From Fodinicurvata sp. EGI_FJ10296 (GTDB taxonomy: Bacteria; Pseudomonadota; Alphaproteobacteria; DSM-16000; Inquilinaceae), in assembly GCF_040712075.1 (NCBI RefSeq), contig NZ_JBFCVL010000007.1, positions 248,001 to 312,000 on the forward strand: a DNA stretch of 64,000 bases, written 5' to 3'. The translations under genes were made by a program, and so were the position numbers. The notes under the pieces were generated by a model. That model did not search any database and was not told the DNA's origin. It worked only from the letters and a program-made list of their open reading frames with translations. How positions within the stretch are numbered: position 1 is the first letter of the stretch; each line of letters starts with the position of its first letter. Positions 11,001-18,812 of this stretch are shown piece after piece.

Positions 11001-11741
11001 GATCTCGGCCTCGTCGCGGTCGACGATGTCGGGCAGCGAAATCGACAGAACGATCCCGTTCAGCGGCTGCCGGGGCCGATTGCGCCGGATCTCATCGAGG
11101 AAGGCCGTCCAGACGCCGCCAGCGACCGGCTGATCGGCGGCTTCTTCGAGGAATTGTCCGGGCGGTTCGATGAGGACCGAATCGTCAGAAAACCAGAAGC
11201 CGATCCGTTCCGCCCAGAGGCTGTCCAGTTCGCGATCGGGCGCCGGCTCGGTCGGTTCGCCCAGGGGAAATGACAATCCGGAATTGGCCACCAGCGACGA
11301 CTTGCCCGCATCGGCTTCGCCCATGACCATGTACCAGGGCAGCTGATAGCGCCAACGTCCGCCCAGTCCGCGGCCGCTTTTTGAGCGTCGCAGTATGCGC
11401 ATGGCGCCGGCAAATTCGCGCCGCAGAAAGCCGACCTCGCGCTCGATGGCCTTCTTTTCATCTTCCGACGGCGCGGCACCCTCTGTCTTCGCGTCGGCCT
11501 TCGATGCTTTCTTTGGCTTTTCGTCGGCGCCATCGGCCTTTTTGCCGTCGGATCGATTGAAAAGCCCCCAGGCGATCATGATCGCCAGGATGATCACGAT
11601 GCGGACCAGTTCCGGGCCAAGCGGCTGATACCCGCCGATCACGATCCATGGACCGTAGAACCAGATGAGCACGCAGATCCCCAGAGCGGGAATCAGCGAC
11701 ATCAGCCACCGGGTGGCGAGCATTTGGATCAACCCGGCCAT
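8058..11741 (-). CDS. tssM: T6SS membrane complex subunit TssM (IcmF/ImpL)
   Basis: A 1227-residue inner-membrane protein. Two N-terminal membrane helices lie near residues 13-35 and 44-61. A cytoplasmic NTPase-like domain follows with an intact Walker A, GEADAGKSS (141-149). A third membrane helix (FMAITGGTALATVLLLLAW) is near residue 450, and a long periplasmic part follows, with a Gly/Asp-rich insertion and an Ig-like C-terminus that contacts TssJ in characterised systems. Its ATG overlaps the tssL stop by one base (TAATG at 11739-11743), so it is coupled to tssL. Length and domain order are normal for the family. Confidence 0.96.
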   Translation of the reverse strand: MAGLIQMLATRWLMSLIPALGICVLIWFYGPWIVIGGYQPLGPELVRIVIILAIMIAWGLFNRSDGKKADGADEKPKKASKADAKTEGAAPSEDEKKAIEREVGFLRREFAGAMRILRRSKSGRGLGGRWRYQLPWYMVMGEADAGKSSLVANSGLSFPLGEPTEPAPDRELDSLWAERIGFWFSDDSVLIEPPGQFLEEAADQPVAGGVWTAFLDEIRRNRPRQPLNGIVLSISLPDIVDRDEAEIRQRASRLKQRLREIRTRLRLRLPVYVVFTKSDRLAGFTEFFDTFPRDVRNQVLGVTLPLTEEKANSSPLAALEPEFDALLESLNARVLERLHQEPDMDRRGLAFGFPQQLALARGRIHAFLQTLFQVSRYEEWPLARGIYFTSAEQGGEPVDLILETLADAVPGHSQPEPLTGRRSFFIVELLRGVIFKESNLAGIDPRFERKRRLRFMAITGGTALATVLLLLAWQANHRDSRALLDRADRGIASANQSIAALENSVGNLSVVGDTEFRSVAAPLGTLDAMRDDIQAAVNARPFRTRLGNYRGRTVLEAADNAYDQALESLLLPRLLLQMERRIRDGSLGYDPLYQALRVYLMVGREGPMDRPAVMAWLTDEWRRVLPGPENLAVRDALAGHAAALFSQDYETPDLDRGIVDTGRERLAGYPMGERGYALLQELPRVDNIPRWRPVDHAGPLAGRGLVRRSGRSLSDGMRGLYTYDGYHEVGKPAADQVARDLSGEGWVLGRSSNPEERARDAVQIRDDILQIYVEDYARQWDGLLADISIAPFRDVEHAADVLNVVSGPSSPLKELLAAVVTQTTLSPGPDASAGNGDAGGPGDGNGGGDGDAGAGGENGVAGALSGLVPVSLASEGDRESALMAEMLEQAPDAPPERYVNDRFSDLRSVVGDGDGAGLQSVLDNFRDAYEIFTRLSHGPSEDGAITAALDGSSSGGIPVTVALANAAEALPGPVGDMVSEVARNSRAVSSGGAQEVISTAWQDDVLPVCSAALPGRYPVDPAADQNVPVGDFAALFSPGGTLDGFFTTQVASFVDQRQDPWALRDSRAADLGLAASTPAFFEQVDEVRNALFPDGAEAPTIRFQLRPRELDAWVDQVVLDVNDRRLTYGHGVRETQTFEWVAADDSQVRIFFTPDLHGEPGGLVETGPWSLLKFLDHAQVEPAGAPDRYTLTIALGGRQAVFDLTASSVDNPFGADIFQGLSCPASL

Positions 11742-13297
11742 TACTGTTCCTGCTCCGCGATCCCGTTGGCGGACGTCGTCCGAAGGATCACTTCTATTCG
11801 ACGGTTGCGGGCCTGACCCTGGGCCGTATCGTTGCTGGCAATCGGTTCCTGCGAACCCATGCCCTGCGCCCCGACACGGTCGGGATCGCCAATTGACGAT
11901 CGCAGAATATCGGCGATGCTTTCCGCCCGGATCCGGGACAGATCGCGGTTGTCGGCGAATTGCGCGCCGGCGCGAACGGGCACGTTGTCGGTATGTCCGA
12001 CGACCAGAACGCCCCCATCCTCGTCATCAAGTGCCGCTCCGATACGCCGGACGAGGGGCTGCATGGAGTCTGTCGGCGTCGTACTGCCGGAGGCGAATTG
12101 ATCGGCGGCAATGATGCGCACGGTTATGCCGTCGGCCGTGCGGTCGACCTCGACCAGATTTTCCTCGATCTCAGGCTCAAGGAAACCGGCGATTCGCACC
12201 AGCGGCGTTTCGGTGACGACAGGGGCAGCCTCGGGTTCGGGTTCGGGCTCCGGCTCCGGAGGATCGGGCATAGCGACGGGCTGCAGGTCGTCCGGACGGT
12301 CGACTGTCACACGGTCCACGGGTGTGCCGAGCATGGCGATGGACCGCGACGTATCGGCGACGCCCGAGCGAAGATCCATGAAATAGAAACCGAATATGCC
12401 GATCAGAACGGCCAGCATACCCCCCAGAGGCAGCCAAAGCGGGACGACCCCGCCCAGGGGTCGGTGATCCTCGGACCGCCCGCGCCACGCCGGCGACAAT
12501 TCCGGCGCCGGCTCGTCCATGTACTGATGAATGATCCGATAGAGCTTGTCGCGAATGCGGTTCAGTTCGTTCGCGCCACGCGGCATGATGCGGTATTTGC
12601 CCTCGAACCCCAGCGAGAGGCAGATATACATCAGTTTGAGTTCTTCCAGACAATCCTGGGGCCGCTGCCACAGATGGTCGAGAACGTCGTAGAACCGCTC
12701 GCCGCTCAGGGTTTCCCGGTGGATCGTGGAAACAAGGCCGCGATTGTTCCAGACACTCTGCCCCCCCCAGGGCGTCGCCAGGACGACGTCATCCATGGTC
12801 GCGCACAGGGCGTAACGCGCGGTCCTGATCTGCTCCGAGGTGTAGCCCGCGGCCAATGCGGCGTTCTCGAAATTGCGGATCTCGACGATTGCGCGTTCCA
12901 GCAACCCTTCCGGATCGGGATGATCTTCAAGGTCGCGGGTCCAGACCACCAGCGCGAACATTGGCGCTGCGGCATCGATCAGGCGCGTGATGCTGCCGCC
13001 CACGAATTGCGACGCGTCGGCAACTTCCCGCCGCACCGTCGGCGCACCGGCCCCGTCTCGTGAAAGCCTGTTGGCGGTCCGTCGCCCACCGGGCTGCACG
13101 GCCTGCCGGTTGGCGGCAGGCGACGCGGCGCCCATGCCCGCTGCCCTGCGGCCGGGCGCGGCAGAGCTTCGGGCAGCGGTGCTATGCTCCCCCGTCTGGG
13201 CGGACGACTGGCCAGACGGAGACGGCTCCGGCCGCGGCGCGGAACGGATGACCGTCTTGTCCAGATCGTCGTCCGCGAACGGGTTTTCGTCCGACAT
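11741..13297 (-). CDS. tssL: T6SS membrane complex subunit TssL (DotU with C-terminal OmpA domain)
   Basis: A 518-residue protein with a Ser/Pro/Ala-rich N-terminal 90 residues, then a DotU domain (ALCATMDDVVLATPWG near 163-178; FEGKYRIMPRGANELNRIRD at 231-250). A single membrane helix lies at about 284-306. A Glu/Pro linker leads to a periplasmic OmpA-like peptidoglycan-binding domain (VVGHTDNVPV...NRDLSRIRAESIADIL...NRRIEVIL). The C-terminal anchor makes this an evolved TssL of ImpK type. It lies 6 bp after tssK and overlaps tssM by one base. Confidence 0.96.
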   Translation of the reverse strand: MSDENPFADDDLDKTVIRSAPRPEPSPSGQSSAQTGEHSTAARSSAAPGRRAAGMGAASPAANRQAVQPGGRRTANRLSRDGAGAPTVRREVADASQFVGGSITRLIDAAAPMFALVVWTRDLEDHPDPEGLLERAIVEIRNFENAALAAGYTSEQIRTARYALCATMDDVVLATPWGGQSVWNNRGLVSTIHRETLSGERFYDVLDHLWQRPQDCLEELKLMYICLSLGFEGKYRIMPRGANELNRIRDKLYRIIHQYMDEPAPELSPAWRGRSEDHRPLGGVVPLWLPLGGMLAVLIGIFGFYFMDLRSGVADTSRSIAMLGTPVDRVTVDRPDDLQPVAMPDPPEPEPEPEPEAAPVVTETPLVRIAGFLEPEIEENLVEVDRTADGITVRIIAADQFASGSTTPTDSMQPLVRRIGAALDDEDGGVLVVGHTDNVPVRAGAQFADNRDLSRIRAESIADILRSSIGDPDRVGAQGMGSQEPIASNDTAQGQARNRRIEVILRTTSANGIAEQEQ

Positions 13298-13303
13298 GAC
13301 GCC

Positions 13304-14641
13304 CTATCCCCGAATCGCCCAGAGCTCCACCGAAAGCTGGGGGAAGTCTCCGGCGACATGAATGGCAATGCCGCCCGACGTCGCCAACTGCTTCCAGATC
13401 TCGGTGCCGCGTTCCAACTCGAAATAAACCGCGGTGCTGTGAAACGGGATCTGCCGTGGCGCGACCGGCATCGGCCTGATCCGAATACCCGGCAGGGCGA
13501 CGTTAACGAGTTCGCGAATCTGTTCGACCGGACCGATCTTCACCAGCCGGGGGAAGGATTTGCGAATCTGTTCCTGCGGCAGGTCGGCCCGCACCGCCAT
13601 CACGAACCCGGCATCGCGCAACAGGCGTTTGTCGCCGATGGTCCCCACCCGCACGCCGTGGCCCCGATCCTGGAGCGGAATCTGCACGGCCGACTGTTCG
13701 AGGACGGCGCTCAGACTTTCGCGTATCGCGGCGACGACCGGCTTGAACGATGCCTGAAGGTCGTCATGACGATAGTCCGGGAACTGCGGTGGCCGGCGGC
13801 CCTTGGCTGTGAAGGATGCCAGCTCCCCGGCGAGTTCCAGCAACAGCCCGAAAACCCGTTCCGGATGCACGTCGCGGATCTGCGCCAGATGCGCAAGGAC
13901 GGGCTCATGACGGTTGATGGACTGCAGCATCATGAAATCGGAGACGTCGGAAACGCCGCGCGACCCACCGCCACCGCCGATCCGGCTGGCGATTGCTTCG
14001 CCCCGGTGGCGCAGCAGTCCGGTCAGTTCGGTCAGAAACCCGGCCAGGGTCGCCGAGGCGGCGGCGTTGAGCACCGGCGGAATATAAGCCTCCTCCAGCA
14101 CCGCCTTCCGGTCGGACCTGACCTCCTGAAGGCGCGCCAGACCGATCACCGAGTATCCGGCGGTGCTTTCGCCCTCGACCAGATATTTCAGGCGCAACTT
14201 ACCGACGGTCACCGGCGCCGACTGGGTCGACCCGGTAATCGTGTCGAAAATTTCCTGCTCGGCCATGTCATAGCGGGAAATCGTGTCGGAGCCCTCCGCG
14301 GCGCCGAATTCCGCGACATTGGGCCGCCGCTCGGGCACTGCGAGGAAGACGCGCTTGCCGGTCGCCCCTTCGGGCAGGTCGATAGCGGGCGGCAGATCGT
14401 CCAGCGCCGGCAGTGAGAACGGCGTGCCGTCCTCGAACACGCCGCGTGCCTCCTGAAGCGCAAATTTTCCGGTCTCCAGCACCGACCGGTCGATCTTGAG
14501 TTCGCTCAACCCCCAGCCATACGGCGTCAGCGCGACGACACGCTCGCGCATCAGACGTTCGATATACCGGTCCTGCTGCTGAAAATGCTGCGGTCGAAGG
14601 AACATGCCTTCGTACCAGACGACCTTATCATCTAGCGCCAT
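13304..14641 (-). CDS. tssK: T6SS baseplate adaptor TssK
   Basis: A 445-residue TssK/ImpJ protein with the diagnostic N-terminus VVWYEGMFLRPQHFQQQDRY and the conserved C-terminal ELERGTEIWKQLATSGGIAIHVAG. TssK links the baseplate to the TssJLM membrane complex and recruits effectors' needle components. The ATG at 14641 has GAGGG eight bases upstream; a GTG two codons earlier is possible. It lies 73 bp after tssJ and 6 bp before tssL. Confidence 0.97.
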   Translation of the reverse strand: MALDDKVVWYEGMFLRPQHFQQQDRYIERLMRERVVALTPYGWGLSELKIDRSVLETGKFALQEARGVFEDGTPFSLPALDDLPPAIDLPEGATGKRVFLAVPERRPNVAEFGAAEGSDTISRYDMAEQEIFDTITGSTQSAPVTVGKLRLKYLVEGESTAGYSVIGLARLQEVRSDRKAVLEEAYIPPVLNAAASATLAGFLTELTGLLRHRGEAIASRIGGGGGSRGVSDVSDFMMLQSINRHEPVLAHLAQIRDVHPERVFGLLLELAGELASFTAKGRRPPQFPDYRHDDLQASFKPVVAAIRESLSAVLEQSAVQIPLQDRGHGVRVGTIGDKRLLRDAGFVMAVRADLPQEQIRKSFPRLVKIGPVEQIRELVNVALPGIRIRPMPVAPRQIPFHSTAVYFELERGTEIWKQLATSGGIAIHVAGDFPQLSVELWAIRG

Positions 14642-14714
14642 CGCCACCGCCCTCTTTCGCGTCGCCCACTATCAAACCCCCGTTTACCGCGCCCGTATTC
14701 CGTTGGTTCAGCCA

Positions 14715-15251
14715 TCAGAAGGGCGACAGCGTATCCCACCAGCTGTCCTCCTGCTGCGGACGGGTCAGAATCAACGTGACCTCATCGGCGCGCAGATCGC
14801 CGTGCAGCCGATTCGTCTCGCCCGTGCGTATAGGTATATACGCTCGCCAGATTGCCGTCTCGATATCCTGATAGTCCGCCGCCAGCGCAATGACGCGGGC
14901 CGTGTCTTCGACCTCGAACGTCCGCTGGACCGACGTGCCGGGATTGACGACCGTTTCACGCATGGATATGGCCGTCGGACCGAGAGTATCCTCAGCTTCG
15001 TCTCTCAGATCGTAATAAGTCGTTACCCGAAACGGATCTTCAGACGTTAGCTCGAATATTCTCACATGAACGGGCGACGGCCGGCCCTGGGCATCCGGGT
15101 TCAGATCCGGGGTCGCGATGAGAGTCAGATCGACCACGGTTTCCGGCGGCGGCGGTGTGCCACTGCACGCCGATACGAGCGCCGGCATCAGAAGAAGTGC
15201 GGCGAATGCTGCGGCATTCCTGCCCCTTGTGGGTCCCGACAGTCGCCTCAT
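14715..15251 (-). CDS. tssJ: T6SS outer-membrane lipoprotein TssJ
   Basis: A 178-residue lipoprotein. The signal peptide MRRLSGPTRGRNAAAFAALL ends in a clear lipobox, LVSAC, with the acylated Cys at residue 29. The mature part is the small beta-sandwich expected of TssJ/SciN (VHVRIFELTSEDPF; TVVNPGTSVQRTFEVED). It tethers TssM to the outer membrane. The start at 15251 gives a normal signal peptide and has GGGGCG upstream; an in-frame start at 15293 would bury it. Confidence 0.93.
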   Translation of the reverse strand: MRRLSGPTRGRNAAAFAALLLMPALVSACSGTPPPPETVVDLTLIATPDLNPDAQGRPSPVHVRIFELTSEDPFRVTTYYDLRDEAEDTLGPTAISMRETVVNPGTSVQRTFEVEDTARVIALAADYQDIETAIWRAYIPIRTGETNRLHGDLRADEVTLILTRPQQEDSWWDTLSPF

Positions 15252-15466
15252 AAAGTCTTGCGCCCCTGCATTTCGGATGAAGCCGAAGATCAAAGAAACT
15301 CCACAAGCTCCTGTTTTGCAAGAAAGACCTACCTATTTCAGGTACCGGAAGGTGATCAGCGCCGGCCTTGTGGCATAAAAGCGACACCAAATGTGACGGG
15401 TTTGCACCGATCGAGCCCTGTGCGCGGGTCATCCCGCAGAGCGCGTCCCGAGCCCGCACCGGGCAC

Positions 15467-17347
15467 CTATGACGTGCCGGCGCAATGCGGACTCGCGTCG
15501 GGGTCGGTGATACCATGGCGGTCGAGGATGAACAGCGCGTTGGTGTCGCGACTGATTCCATCACGAATGCGATAGTCGAAGATCAATCGTTTGCCGTCGG
15601 GGCCGGCATCGGAGTCGGCGACGACCGTGCTGGTGAAATGCCGGTTCGAGCAATCGCGCAGGGCGCTGATCTCGGCTACGGTTTCCACGTCATGGGTGGT
15701 GATCAGACCGCCATTGCCGGGCCGCGCCAGCAGATGCACCACGCGGGCGATGCCGGCGCGCCGCTCCAGACCATTGGTGCCGCTGAATATCTCGTCGATC
15801 AGGAACAGCGTGCCCGGTCCCGGTCGGTCCATGGTATCGACGATCCCGGCCACACGCTCGACCTCGGCATAGAAGCGCGAGACGCCGGACACCAGATCGT
15901 CATGCGGCGCGATGCTGGTGACCAGTCGAAATGGCCTTACTGAAAATTGCGTCGCCTGCACCCGTGCGCCCGCATTGGCCAGGGCAAGGTTGATCGCGAT
16001 CGACCGCAGATAGGTCGATTTGCCGGTCATGTTCGATCCGGTCACGAAAGCCGGACGTCCATCGGCCGGAATGACGACGGGGTTGACGGTTTTTTCGGCA
16101 AGAAAGGGATGCCCGACATCCGCTGCGACGAGCATAGGGGCCGCTTCGTCAACGACGGGCCCCTTCTCGAAAAAGCTCGCAAACACGAACCCTTCATCCG
16201 CGCGGCCGAGATCGACGATCGTGGCAAGGGCGGAACAGGCGTCGATCTGCCCCCAGGCATCGACGGCGGCCGGGACGGATTCCGCCATCCGGTCGGTGAC
16301 CCGGGCCATGGCGATCAGCAGCAGCGCCGAGAACGGCGCCAGCAGATTGGCGACCAGACGCGATCCCGGAGTCAGTTCCACCGTAGCCCAGCCGAAAACC
16401 CGCCGCGCCCGGCGTGCCAGCACCGACGGCGGCTCTCGCCGATCCTGCAGCGGCGCCAGCACGGCGGCAAGCGCCGGAGCCCCGGCACCGGCGCGATAAC
16501 GCTCCATCACCGCAAAGACGCGCGACGCATCGTCCAGCAGTGTCTGCAATTCATGCGCCGTCTGTCCGGTGTTGCGATCGCGCGTTGCCGCCAGATTGGC
16601 CGTGCCAGCCGGCACCAACAGCGCAAAGCTCCACAGGCTGCCCGATCCGGCCCAGGCCAGGGCGACCAGGCCCCAGCAAACCAGATGAAACACGACCAGC
16701 CACCAGGGTCGCGCTGGCGGGTCGACCCGCCGCAGGCCGTCGTCGATCTGCCGCCATCCCCCGGCATGCCGCGCCGCCATTCTGAGACGCGTGCGAAAAT
16801 GAGTCCGTGGTTCCAGTTCCGCCACCAGCGCCTGCCGTTCGGCCGTGGCGGCCGGATCGCTTTTGCTCATGGTCAGCCAGGATCGCAAACGGTTGTGCGC
16901 CAGTTCGGTCGTCGTCGTGTCGAGCAGGGTCAGCAGCGAGTTGCGGCCGACGATGCCTGCATCTTCAGCAAAGGGGTGGGCGCGGTCGGCGGCCGTCGCC
17001 GCTGTTCCGGCCATCGCGTCCCAATCGCGCGCGCGCCGCAATCGCCGATCCTTAAGCAGTGCCAGCATCGCTGATGCGCGTTCAGCCCCGCCGCCCAGCC
17101 GCCGACGGGCATGGCGAAAGGCGAAATGGAGCGCCGCCAGAACGATCGCACCGGCAACCACCCGCATATCCAGGCCGGGCGCCGACAGGAGGACCGCAAG
17201 CCCGGCGATCACGACAACAGCATGGATCAGGCCGAGGCGCGTCCGGCGCAGCGACAGGCGGTCCAGGCGGGCGCGCCATCGACCCTCGCGGCGCGTGATA
17301 TCGCCGTCGTCATCGCTGCGCCGCCCCGGCACCCATCGCTCGTCCAC
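15467..17347 (-). CDS. Membrane-anchored MutS-like ATPase
   Basis: About 626 residues. The N-terminus is basic, followed by hydrophobic segments (GLIHAVVVIAGLAVLLSA; MRVVAGAIVLAALHFAF), and another pair occurs mid-protein (VFHLVCWGLVALAW; LWSFALLVPAG). The C-terminal 230 residues are a MutS domain V ATPase: Walker A GSNMTGKST (about 434-442), Walker B TLFLIDEIFSGTN, and the TTHD switch. The mismatch-recognition domain I is absent, so a role in classical mismatch repair is unlikely. The GTG at 17347 has a GGGAG site seven bases upstream. An ATG at 17401 lies against a tandem repeat with no ribosome site. It precedes tssJ by 215 bp in the same orientation. Confidence 0.85.
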   Translation of the reverse strand: MDERWVPGRRSDDDGDITRREGRWRARLDRLSLRRTRLGLIHAVVVIAGLAVLLSAPGLDMRVVAGAIVLAALHFAFRHARRRLGGGAERASAMLALLKDRRLRRARDWDAMAGTAATAADRAHPFAEDAGIVGRNSLLTLLDTTTTELAHNRLRSWLTMSKSDPAATAERQALVAELEPRTHFRTRLRMAARHAGGWRQIDDGLRRVDPPARPWWLVVFHLVCWGLVALAWAGSGSLWSFALLVPAGTANLAATRDRNTGQTAHELQTLLDDASRVFAVMERYRAGAGAPALAAVLAPLQDRREPPSVLARRARRVFGWATVELTPGSRLVANLLAPFSALLLIAMARVTDRMAESVPAAVDAWGQIDACSALATIVDLGRADEGFVFASFFEKGPVVDEAAPMLVAADVGHPFLAEKTVNPVVIPADGRPAFVTGSNMTGKSTYLRSIAINLALANAGARVQATQFSVRPFRLVTSIAPHDDLVSGVSRFYAEVERVAGIVDTMDRPGPGTLFLIDEIFSGTNGLERRAGIARVVHLLARPGNGGLITTHDVETVAEISALRDCSNRHFTSTVVADSDAGPDGKRLIFDYRIRDGISRDTNALFILDRHGITDPDASPHCAGTS

Positions 17348-17401
17348 AAACCGTCTCCCGCCGCCGGGTGCACCCGGCGCCGGTGTAGCAGCGCCCCCCA
17401 T

Positions 17402-17453
17402 GAGCGTAAAGGCGGAGCGTAAAGGCGGAGCGTAAAGGCGGAGCGTAAAGGCG
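17402..17453. repeat. Four perfect 13-bp tandem repeats
   Basis: Four head-to-tail copies of gagcgtaaaggcg occur at 17402-17414, 17415-17427, 17428-17440 and 17441-17453, immediately upstream of the MutS-like gene. Extra copies change the spacing between the ATG at 17401 and any upstream signal. A single related copy is at 18791-18803. There are no spacers, so this is not a CRISPR array. Confidence 0.95.
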
Positions 17454-17462
17454 GTACGACTA
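17441..17462. repeat. Direct repeat, MutS-side copy of the cassette junction
   Basis: The 22 bases at 17441-17462 match 18791-18812 at 19 positions (gagcgtaaag, then cgg, then cgacta, with three substitutions). They bound the decayed cassette on the MutS side. The last unit of the 13-bp tandem array is part of this repeat. Confidence 0.85.
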
Positions 17463-17477
17463 TGCCGGACGGATATC

Positions 17478-18042
17478 TCATATCGGGAGGTGCATCGGAG
17501 TCTGAGACAGATAAAATGGATCGTTCAGCGCAATACCTTTTTCGCGCGCAAAAGCAGCCACCGACGCGAGCAGGTCGAAGGCTTGATCTTTGGTGGCTCT
17601 GGTGGTGGGTTATCGCTCGCCCGTCCGGATTCTCAGGTGTTCGCTCGGAATCGGCGGCCCCACCATGAGATCGTGATAGTTGTTGGCGGCATCGTCCCAT
17701 AGCGCCGGTGCGATTGTCTTCAGCCATTTGCATGGCGAACCTTTGAGATGGCGAACAACGTTAGCAACCATGAACATCTCGGTCAGATCGGTTCGCAACT
17801 CGCCCTGCCCAACATCCATCCCAGCGAACTCGCCGCAGGGCACCAGGAAATCTTGGTAACCTCGCAACTTGGGCATGTCCGTCGCGTCATCTAGATGGAC
17901 AGCTCGTGCCCAAATACACAATTGACGCTCGAAGGTGGCAGCGAGGGTCAACGTGGATGAAACAGTCACGCAAGATTGGCCTGGAAGATGCGCGGCAACA
18001 GATCCTTGAATTGCAGTTTTCGCCCCTGTTGCCCTCAGTTCG
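17478..18042 (-). pseudogene. Unrecognised gene remnant broken by a frameshift and an in-frame stop
   Basis: One minus-strand frame reads coherently from about 17950 (ATFERQLCIWARAVHLDD) through LTEMFMVANVVRH and PALWDDAANNYHDL to a TAA at 17610-17612. It then continues in the same frame for 43 more plausible codons (ATKDQAFDLLASVAAFAREK) to a TGA at 17478-17480. Upstream, LQFKDLLPRIFQANL lies in a different frame, implying a frameshift near 17950-17970. No ATG with a ribosome site is visible, so the 5' boundary is approximate. I do not recognise the family. It follows the nuclease-like gene inside the repeat-flanked cassette. Confidence 0.5.
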
Positions 18043-18078
18043 TGCTGTCGCGTCGATCGGCGACTTTGCCCTGCAATC

Positions 18079-18681
18079 TCAAACCACAGGCGGCACATCC
18101 CTGACTTCGCCGCGACTGCCTACCAAGGCGATCTCGATGCCAGCCAAGGCGCAACGCGGCGCCAATCATTCGGCCAGACGCAAGGTGCCTTCCGTGAAAG
18201 GGGCGACGGCCACCTGCCGTCCTTGCGACGGTGTCGCCATCAACATGCCGACCGTCTCGCACAACCCTTTGTAGAGCCGCGATACCTGACCTGAATGCCT
18301 CGTGTTGATGATGCCACCTTTGCATTCGGCGGAGATGACGTGGTTGCCGACCTCAGCAACCACATCACCCAGCCCCGACTTTGGATTGACGGTGATCTCC
18401 TGGCCTGCGGCATTCCGGTACGTGCCGCCATAGCTGGTGGTGCCGATGCTGGAGATTTTAATAAAGTCGCGTCGAAGCAGCCAGGCCGCAAAGTCGAATT
18501 GCTTGCCGTGTTCTCCATCGGGGTGAACACGGACGTGTTGGGTATCCTGCGTTCGCAACACGTGCATGGCATAGGCGACCATGACCGCGCCTTCGTAGAG
18601 ATGGTGTTCGTGTTCGCCGTCGGATTTTCCGAGCCGGTTTGTCGGCGGCGACAGTGCCGTAACGAGATCCTCGAAATCCAT
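18079..18681 (-). pseudogene. PD-(D/E)XK nuclease-like gene with an internal in-frame TGA
   Basis: The ATG at 18681 has a strong GGAGG site. The frame encodes 171 residues and then meets a TGA at 18166-18168. The same frame continues for 28 sensible codons (LAPRCALAGIEIALVGSRGE) to a second TGA at 18079-18081, so a single CGA-to-TGA change could have truncated it. Near residues 120-150 the series GLGDVVAEV, ISAECKGG and SGQVSRLYKG resembles the D...ExK...Q core of PD-(D/E)XK nucleases. That fold call is by motif only. The 171-residue product still contains the motif and could be active. Confidence 0.55.
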
Positions 18682-18694
18682 GACAATCCTCCGC

Positions 18695-18710
18695 GGCCGT
18701 CGCGACGGCC
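18695..18710. promoter_or_regulatory. Perfect 16-bp palindrome upstream of the nuclease-like gene
   Basis: The sequence ggccgtcgcgacggcc reads the same on both strands. It lies 14 bp before the ATG at 18681, just ahead of its ribosome site. It could be an operator or an mRNA hairpin limiting translation. No cognate regulator is visible. Confidence 0.4.
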
Positions 18711-18790
18711 TTCCTGCACGAGCCGGCAGGCAGTTTCGCAGCAGCCGGGAAACCTGCCGTGATCTGCGCCGCGCGCGCCAGCATCTCATG

Positions 18791-18812
18791 AGCGTAAAGA
18801 CGGGGCGACTAC
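18791..18812. repeat. Direct repeat, phosphodiesterase-side copy of the cassette junction
   Basis: Partner of the repeat at 17441-17462 (19 of 22 bases shared). It overlaps the stop codon (TAG, 18809-18811) of the adjacent phosphodiesterase gene. Reading leftwards, the order stop codon, repeat, ATG is mimicked at the other end beside the MutS-like gene, as if the original gene junction had been duplicated around an insertion. Confidence 0.85.

Noticed and set aside
15252-15466. A sigma-54 promoter upstream of tssJ
   Set aside because: GG and GC dinucleotides are present but not at the required spacing of ten bases; no credible -24/-12 match.
17402-17453. Short direct repeats as a CRISPR array
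   Set aside because: The 13-bp units are head to tail without spacers, and no cas gene is near.
18166-18168. TGA as selenocysteine or programmed readthrough
   Set aside because: No SECIS-like hairpin was recognised just after it, and the neighbouring gene also carries stops, so ordinary decay is simpler.
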